Assembly (NCBI GenBank): GCA_028565635.1
Contig: JAOXYB010058901.1
Span: 1 to 10,878, forward strand
Direction of reading: 5' to 3'
DNA length: 10,878 bases
Source: Phoronis ovalis
Lineage: Eukaryota > Phoronida > Phoronidae
Each line of letters begins with the position of its first letter. Position 1 is the first letter of the stretch. This document shows positions 7,578-10,878 of the stretch, in pieces. The notes below the pieces were generated by a model. The model worked only from the letters and a program-made list of their open reading frames with translations. It was not told where the DNA came from and made no database searches. A program made the position numbers and the translations under genes.

Positions 7578-8090
7578 GTTACCTTTGGGGTTGCGACCAA
7601 TGGTTCCGTACATCTAAGTGGGTGGAAGTAGTTTCCCAGATGGCAGTATAATTTTTATCCACATAGATATTATGTTACAACGTCTTATCTACCCAGTATT
7701 AACACTGGTGCAACGTCGTGTGCCAACGTCCGTTTTGAAGTAAATAGTCAAGCATTTCACTTGTCGCGTATTAAACAGCATAAATATCACAGATGCTTAG
7801 CATTACAATAAACACATTGTCACCTGGCATGCATCTTTAAAAAAACAATGTATCAACACAATATATGCATCACAAACCAGTGTCATATGCATGTTGAAAT
7901 TCCTATTAGATTATATATAATTAAGGCGGTGATGCAACCAAGAACATAGACTACAAATAACGTTAGTCTAGACATTGTCGTGAGGCTGACTGCATATTTC
8001 CTGCTGATCACTCCCATACGTTGTTACTGTAGTACTTTTGTAAGTATGTAATTCGATTAGCTCGTGTTTGCTATGAGAAGCGCATCTAGT

Positions 8091-8729
8091 CTAAGCAACA
8101 AGCTCCAATATTTCACTATCAGAAGACATTTGTAAATCTGAAGAATTTTGTGAAACGCTTATTTTTGTTTCTATGAATGCTACACTTTTTGTTGGATTTT
8201 CGTGTAACATCAACGCGCTTGTTCCTACAACCGACGGAATACTGCGAACAACCGGATTACTGCTCAAATTCGATGTTCTTCTCAAATCTGGATCAGCATT
8301 GTACTCTGTTTCAGCTGAATCTTGCGGTGCATGTATTTGTACTGTTACACTTATAGGACCGTCATGTAAAGTTTTAACTTTTAACTTTGATTTTTTATTT
8401 GCAGCAGGACCATCTTCTATTTCATTATGAAACATAGGTGTTGGCAAAGTGTATCGTTTTCTGTGTGATGATGACTGAGTGGACCTACGTTTCGAAAAGT
8501 ATTTTCGTACAAACCTAAAGTTTTTTCCGACATTGGTTTTCATTTTAGATTGCAAATTTCCGTCACTTATAAAGAAAATAAATGGGTTGAAGGCACAAGG
8601 AGATTTGGTTAGTAGCGTTGTTATTGCAGTAATCTCAGGGGGCACGTCTACGTGCGCAACGAGTGACAGATGGGAACAGGCATACGGCAACCACGCCAAC
8701 AAGAAGAAAAATAGCGAGAACAAAACTAT
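8091..8729 (-). CDS. Opsin terminal exon: TM6, TM7 with retinal Lys, cytoplasmic tail
   Basis: The exon has 212 codons plus TAG. It starts IVLFSLFFFLLAWLPYA (TM6; the usual Cys before Trp is Ala), then TM7 with LLTKSPCAFNPFIFFISD. The Lys at 8606-8604 is in the Schiff-base position. Helix 8 follows (DGNLQSKM), then a basic patch (KYFSKRRSTQSSSHRKR) and a hydrophilic Ser/Thr-rich tail with many possible kinase sites ending SDSEILELVA. An upstream in-frame ATG at 8774 belongs to the intron, because CAG at 8732-8730 is a good acceptor and restores the family alignment. Confidence 0.87.
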   Translation of the reverse strand: MVLFSLFFFLLAWLPYACSHLSLVAHVDVPPEITAITTLLTKSPCAFNPFIFFISDGNLQSKMKTNVGKNFRFVRKYFSKRRSTQSSSHRKRYTLPTPMFHNEIEDGPAANKKSKLKVKTLHDGPISVTVQIHAPQDSAETEYNADPDLRRTSNLSSNPVVRSIPSVVGTSALMLHENPTKSVAFIETKISVSQNSSDLQMSSDSEILELVA

Positions 8730-9626
8730 CTGAAACATGAAGAAAAACGAAGAATGAAATAGTTCCTCATGCACTTTGTCGCATGGTTCAGATTTATTTT
8801 ATTCATAATCATAATTTGGATGATCAACTATAAGTGCCACTAGAGTTGTATAATTCGAAACACTGCTTGATTTTAAAATAGTATCTAGTATTTAAAGCAA
8901 AAGTATTACTTTGGTCTTGATTTAAATTCAAGTTGCCTATATACATCCTTACACGAAGACATGTGTTTTTTCCTATATTATCGTGTTTACTTTCCAAAAC
9001 ATAATCAGCAAAACGAATATTTTCAGTATTGACTGTTGGCCATTTTAAGAGCTGCAATAAATTCATTTAGTCAAGAAGACTGTCCTGGAGCAGAAACATT
9101 TGGTAAAACATACGCAACGATAAGTATCAGTTTAAGCCAATCATCTGATGCCTTGTGATTTGCCAAACACTTTCTAATACCGCTTCTTGCAATACCAAAA
9201 GCTACAAATACTGTCTATGCAAAATATACATCGGGTATGATGCGTAAGGAATTAAACATTATAGGAGAGTGAAAGATTCCGTGCATATTACCTTTGTTGC
9301 TCTAAGCTCTTTATTCACCATACTTTTCTTCTTTAATCCTAGTACTTCCATACGCCTCTTTTTTGCTAGTATCGCTTGAATTATTTTCCAGTATGTCATT
9401 GCAGTAACCACCATAGGCAAACACGACACAAAGACCGTGGATACCGCTATATAAGAGACATCTGATGGAATTCTGCTACGCCATTGCAAAGAACAGGAAA
9501 TTCCATGGTCCTCGTACCAATAAGAGCCCCAATTTAAGAAGGGTAAAAGTGTCCATGTTATCCCCAAAGCCCAGCCGGCCAAATTTACCTTGATAACAAG
9601 GTATCTGGAATGTTTAACTGTCGACC
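8091..9626 (-). CDS. Opsin (retinal-binding GPCR), C-terminal two exons: TM4 to tail (5' exons outside window)
   Basis: Two exons (9626-9292 and 8729-8091) splice in phase 0 into about 323 residues. Opsins are membrane receptors that bind retinal through a TM7 Lys Schiff base and activate G proteins. The residues aligned with bovine rhodopsin without gaps are W4.50 (Trp161), Pro171, Trp175, Glu181 (9513-9511), Cys187 (9495-9493), Pro5.50 and Tyr5.58, the TM6 WLPY, and Lys296 (8606-8604), six residues before NP. The NPxxY motif is NPFIF. The long tail of about 150 residues is basic, then Ser-rich. TM1-TM3 and the DRY region are missing and must lie beyond 10131, or the gene is truncated. Both exons are undamaged. 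I cannot assign the opsin class. Confidence 0.85.
8730..9291 (-). other. Opsin intron (562 bp), empty
   Basis: A phase 0 intron from donor GTAATA (starting 9291) to acceptor ATGTTTCAG (ending 8730). It splits the end of ICL3 from TM6 (...RATK | IVLF...). Open frames inside it show no coding character. No repeat stands out. Confidence 0.75.
9292..9626 (-). CDS. Opsin exon: ICL2, TM4, ECL2, TM5, ICL3
   Basis: The minus-strand acceptor TTTATTTCAG ends at 9627. The exon starts with two bases of a split codon, then STVKHSRYLVIKVNLAGWAL. ECL2 reads WGSYWYEDHGISCSLQW, with the Glu181 and Cys187 positions six apart as in rhodopsin; position 190 is Gln where most opsins have Asp. TM5 contains SCLPMVVTAMTYWKI with Pro5.50 and Tyr5.58 correctly spaced. 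ICL3 is basic (KKRRMEVLGLKKK) and ends NKELRATK at donor GTAATA (9291-9286). Confidence 0.87.
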
Positions 9627-10131
9627 CTGAAATAAAACAGTTGTTATTTTAATTATTAAAGTATACGTACAACCCACACTTTGCCGTTTTGAAGCAAAGA
9701 ACGGGAAGCTATCTGATTGCTAAGTTGGCGTATGGCGTTTGACGTCGTGGGCTAACTAAATAACCACGAACGCCTACTTTGATCTGTCATGCACTTGGAT
9801 TGCCTATTAAATTTGTTTGCGAGAAGAAAACTAAATCCAAAGTTTGACAAAAATCGACATCTTTCTACCATTTTATTTTAAATTTTAGTGATAACATATT
9901 GTCAAATAATGTCAAGATGGCTGCCAAGCTCAGCGCTGCTTAGCATGGGCTGGAGAGTTTGTGTGTGTTAGTATGATAATTTCTATATTGTAGCAACCAA
10001 TTAAGTGAAATCAAAGATATTTATAAAGCTGGGAAGGCTTGGAGTTATACATTTTATAATAAGTGCCTAAGTCTGAGAACTTTTAGGAGATTTAAATTAA
10101 TTATGACACAACGCCGAACCGGCTATTCAAT
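9627..10131. other. Non-coding stretch between opsin exon and J-domain ORF
   Basis: No opsin TM1-TM3 exon can be read here on the - strand. The region holds an imperfect hairpin at 9734-9774 (ggcgtt/aacgcc and cgtgg/ccacg pairs) and a short upstream reading frame ATG 9917-9919 to TAG 9941-9943 (MAAKLSAA) in good start context. It may contain the promoter and 5' leader of the J-domain gene. No TATA box can be assigned with confidence. Confidence 0.55.
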
Positions 10132-10878
10132 ATGGCTTCCAAGACCAAGAATTACTATTTAATTCTGGCAATAGAGAAGTCTGCAAATAAATTGGATATT
10201 AAAAACGCATACAAAACAAAGGCAAAGGAAGTACACCCAGACAAACATAAGGACAATAAAGCTTATTACACTGGGCTATTTCAAGATTTACAAGCGGCAT
10301 ATGTGAAGTTGTATGATTTATCCAGGAGAAATACTTATGATATGCTGAATATTCCTAGGTATCAAGCACAGGATGGAGAGGACAGTACATATATTTTCAG
10401 TGATGTTGTGATGCAATTTAATCAAAATTGTTTTGTGCTGCATTTCAATACAGCAAAAGAGGTAGAAGAATGGTTGGACAATTGCGAAAAATTGCATAGT
10501 GTCAGACATAGGTTAGTGAACCAAGATACTGGTAAGCAAATTCATATTTCTATGAATAGTACTGTGGCAATAACTTTCTATTCTTGTGCCAAAAAAATGC
10601 ATGTACAAGGTGCATCTTATTTGGAGTGGATAGAGGAATATTATCGTACATTAAAAGAGTTGGCTGATAACAAAGGCTCAACATCTGTAGGAGCAGGGTC
10701 AACGAGAAAAGGACCAATCACTAGATATCTATCTAACAAACTGGTAGGTCCATCACAACTGAATAATAAAAAACTCAAAAGTAAAGTTGAATCACTTCAA
10801 TATACATTTCAACAAGTAGAGGCAGGCTATAGTGAGACAATATTTAAATCACATGAAAATGCAAATAAGTGTGATACA
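10132..10878 (+). CDS. J-domain (DnaJ/HSP40-like) protein with unrecognised downstream domain, partial
   Basis: The ORF is open for 249 codons and runs off the right edge with no intron. The start ATG has A at -3 and G at +4; an earlier ATG at 10103 is in another frame. Residues 7-72 form a J-domain: NYYLILAI, helix II with AYKTKAKEVHPDKHK (HPD at 35-37), and a final helix ending RRNTYDML. HPD is the loop that stimulates Hsp70 ATPase, so Hsp70 recruitment is the expected role. Residues 80-175 are a separate domain with strands around IHISMNSTVAITFY (137-150) and HVQG (157-160), then helix YLEWIEEYYRTLKEL. I do not recognise it securely, though it recalls domains in multi-copy, possibly transposon-linked invertebrate proteins. 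Residues 180-249 are polar and Lys-rich. Confidence 0.82.
   Translation, partial: MASKTKNYYLILAIEKSANKLDIKNAYKTKAKEVHPDKHKDNKAYYTGLFQDLQAAYVKLYDLSRRNTYDMLNIPRYQAQDGEDSTYIFSDVVMQFNQNCFVLHFNTAKEVEEWLDNCEKLHSVRHRLVNQDTGKQIHISMNSTVAITFYSCAKKMHVQGASYLEWIEEYYRTLKELADNKGSTSVGAGSTRKGPITRYLSNKLVGPSQLNNKKLKSKVESLQYTFQQVEAGYSETIFKSHENANKCDT

Larger units (their letters stand above)
5431..8090. other. 2.7-kb intergenic region, no supportable gene
   Basis: AT-rich DNA between two genes whose 3' ends point at each other. Open frames here are short (under 80 codons) and show no recognisable domain or coding character. Structures present are a direct and inverted repeat cluster near 6696-6755, a small palindrome acgac-ggac-gtcgt at 6870-6883, a strong hairpin at 7499-7577, and poly(A) hexamers for either flank. 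No tRNA, rRNA or transposase is visible. Confidence 0.7.

Noticed and set aside
8173-8733. Two + strand frames of about 85 codons
   Set aside because: They are antisense shadows of the opsin terminal exon.
8730-8774. In-frame ATG at 8774 as start of a stand-alone gene
   Set aside because: The 15 codons upstream of 8729 are the polypyrimidine tract and CAG of a splice acceptor; joining to 9292 gives a continuous opsin.
8824-9066. 80-codon - strand frame in the opsin intron
   Set aside because: No similarity to any part of a GPCR, and splicing of the flanking opsin exons in phase 0 needs no exon here.

Overview
The window is AT-rich animal genomic DNA with split genes and GT/AG-type introns of about 115 to 630 bp. 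It carries an ABCB/P-glycoprotein-like sequence, an opsin and an intronless J-domain ORF, so the source is a metazoan. The base composition and gene set fit an aquatic invertebrate such as a mollusc or cnidarian, but nothing here fixes the phylum.

Region 1 (1-5430, + strand) is the C-terminal half of a full-length ABCB-type transporter: second transmembrane domain and second nucleotide-binding domain, in 11 recognisable exons. It is clearly homologous to P-glycoprotein, and all NBD motifs (Walker A, Q-loop, LSGGQ signature, Walker B/D-loop, H-loop) can be read. As it stands it cannot encode an intact protein. I see an in-frame TAG where the family has Gln, a frameshifting deletion next to a dead splice donor, a lost splice acceptor beside a 40-bp tandem array built from copies of that acceptor, a 1-bp insertion after the Q-loop, a frame-breaking insertion with TGA in the last exon, and an early C-terminal stop. 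Introns are retained, so this is a duplicated or unitary pseudogene, not a retrocopy. The N-terminal half would lie to the left of the window.

Region 2 (5431-8090) is 2.7 kb without a supportable gene. It holds a candidate poly(A) signal for each flanking gene and a strong 79-bp hairpin (7499-7577) that may lie in the 3' UTR of the opsin.

Region 3 (8091-9626, - strand) holds the last two exons of an opsin: TM4-TM5 and TM6-TM7 plus a long Ser-rich cytoplasmic tail. The retinal-binding Lys, the Glu181-equivalent and the ECL2 Cys are all in register. Exons for TM1-TM3 are not in the window.

Region 4 (10132-10878, + strand) is an uninterrupted ORF running off the right edge. It starts with a J-domain (HPD intact) and continues into an unrecognised domain. 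It lies antisense to the opsin and, if the missing opsin exons are further right, inside an opsin intron. I suspect a mobile-element-type or expanded lineage-specific gene.

There is no operon-like logic; the three genes are neighbours without evident functional connection. The most unusual structures are the tandemly amplified splice acceptor (3251-3482), the J-domain fusion ORF and the 7499-7577 hairpin.
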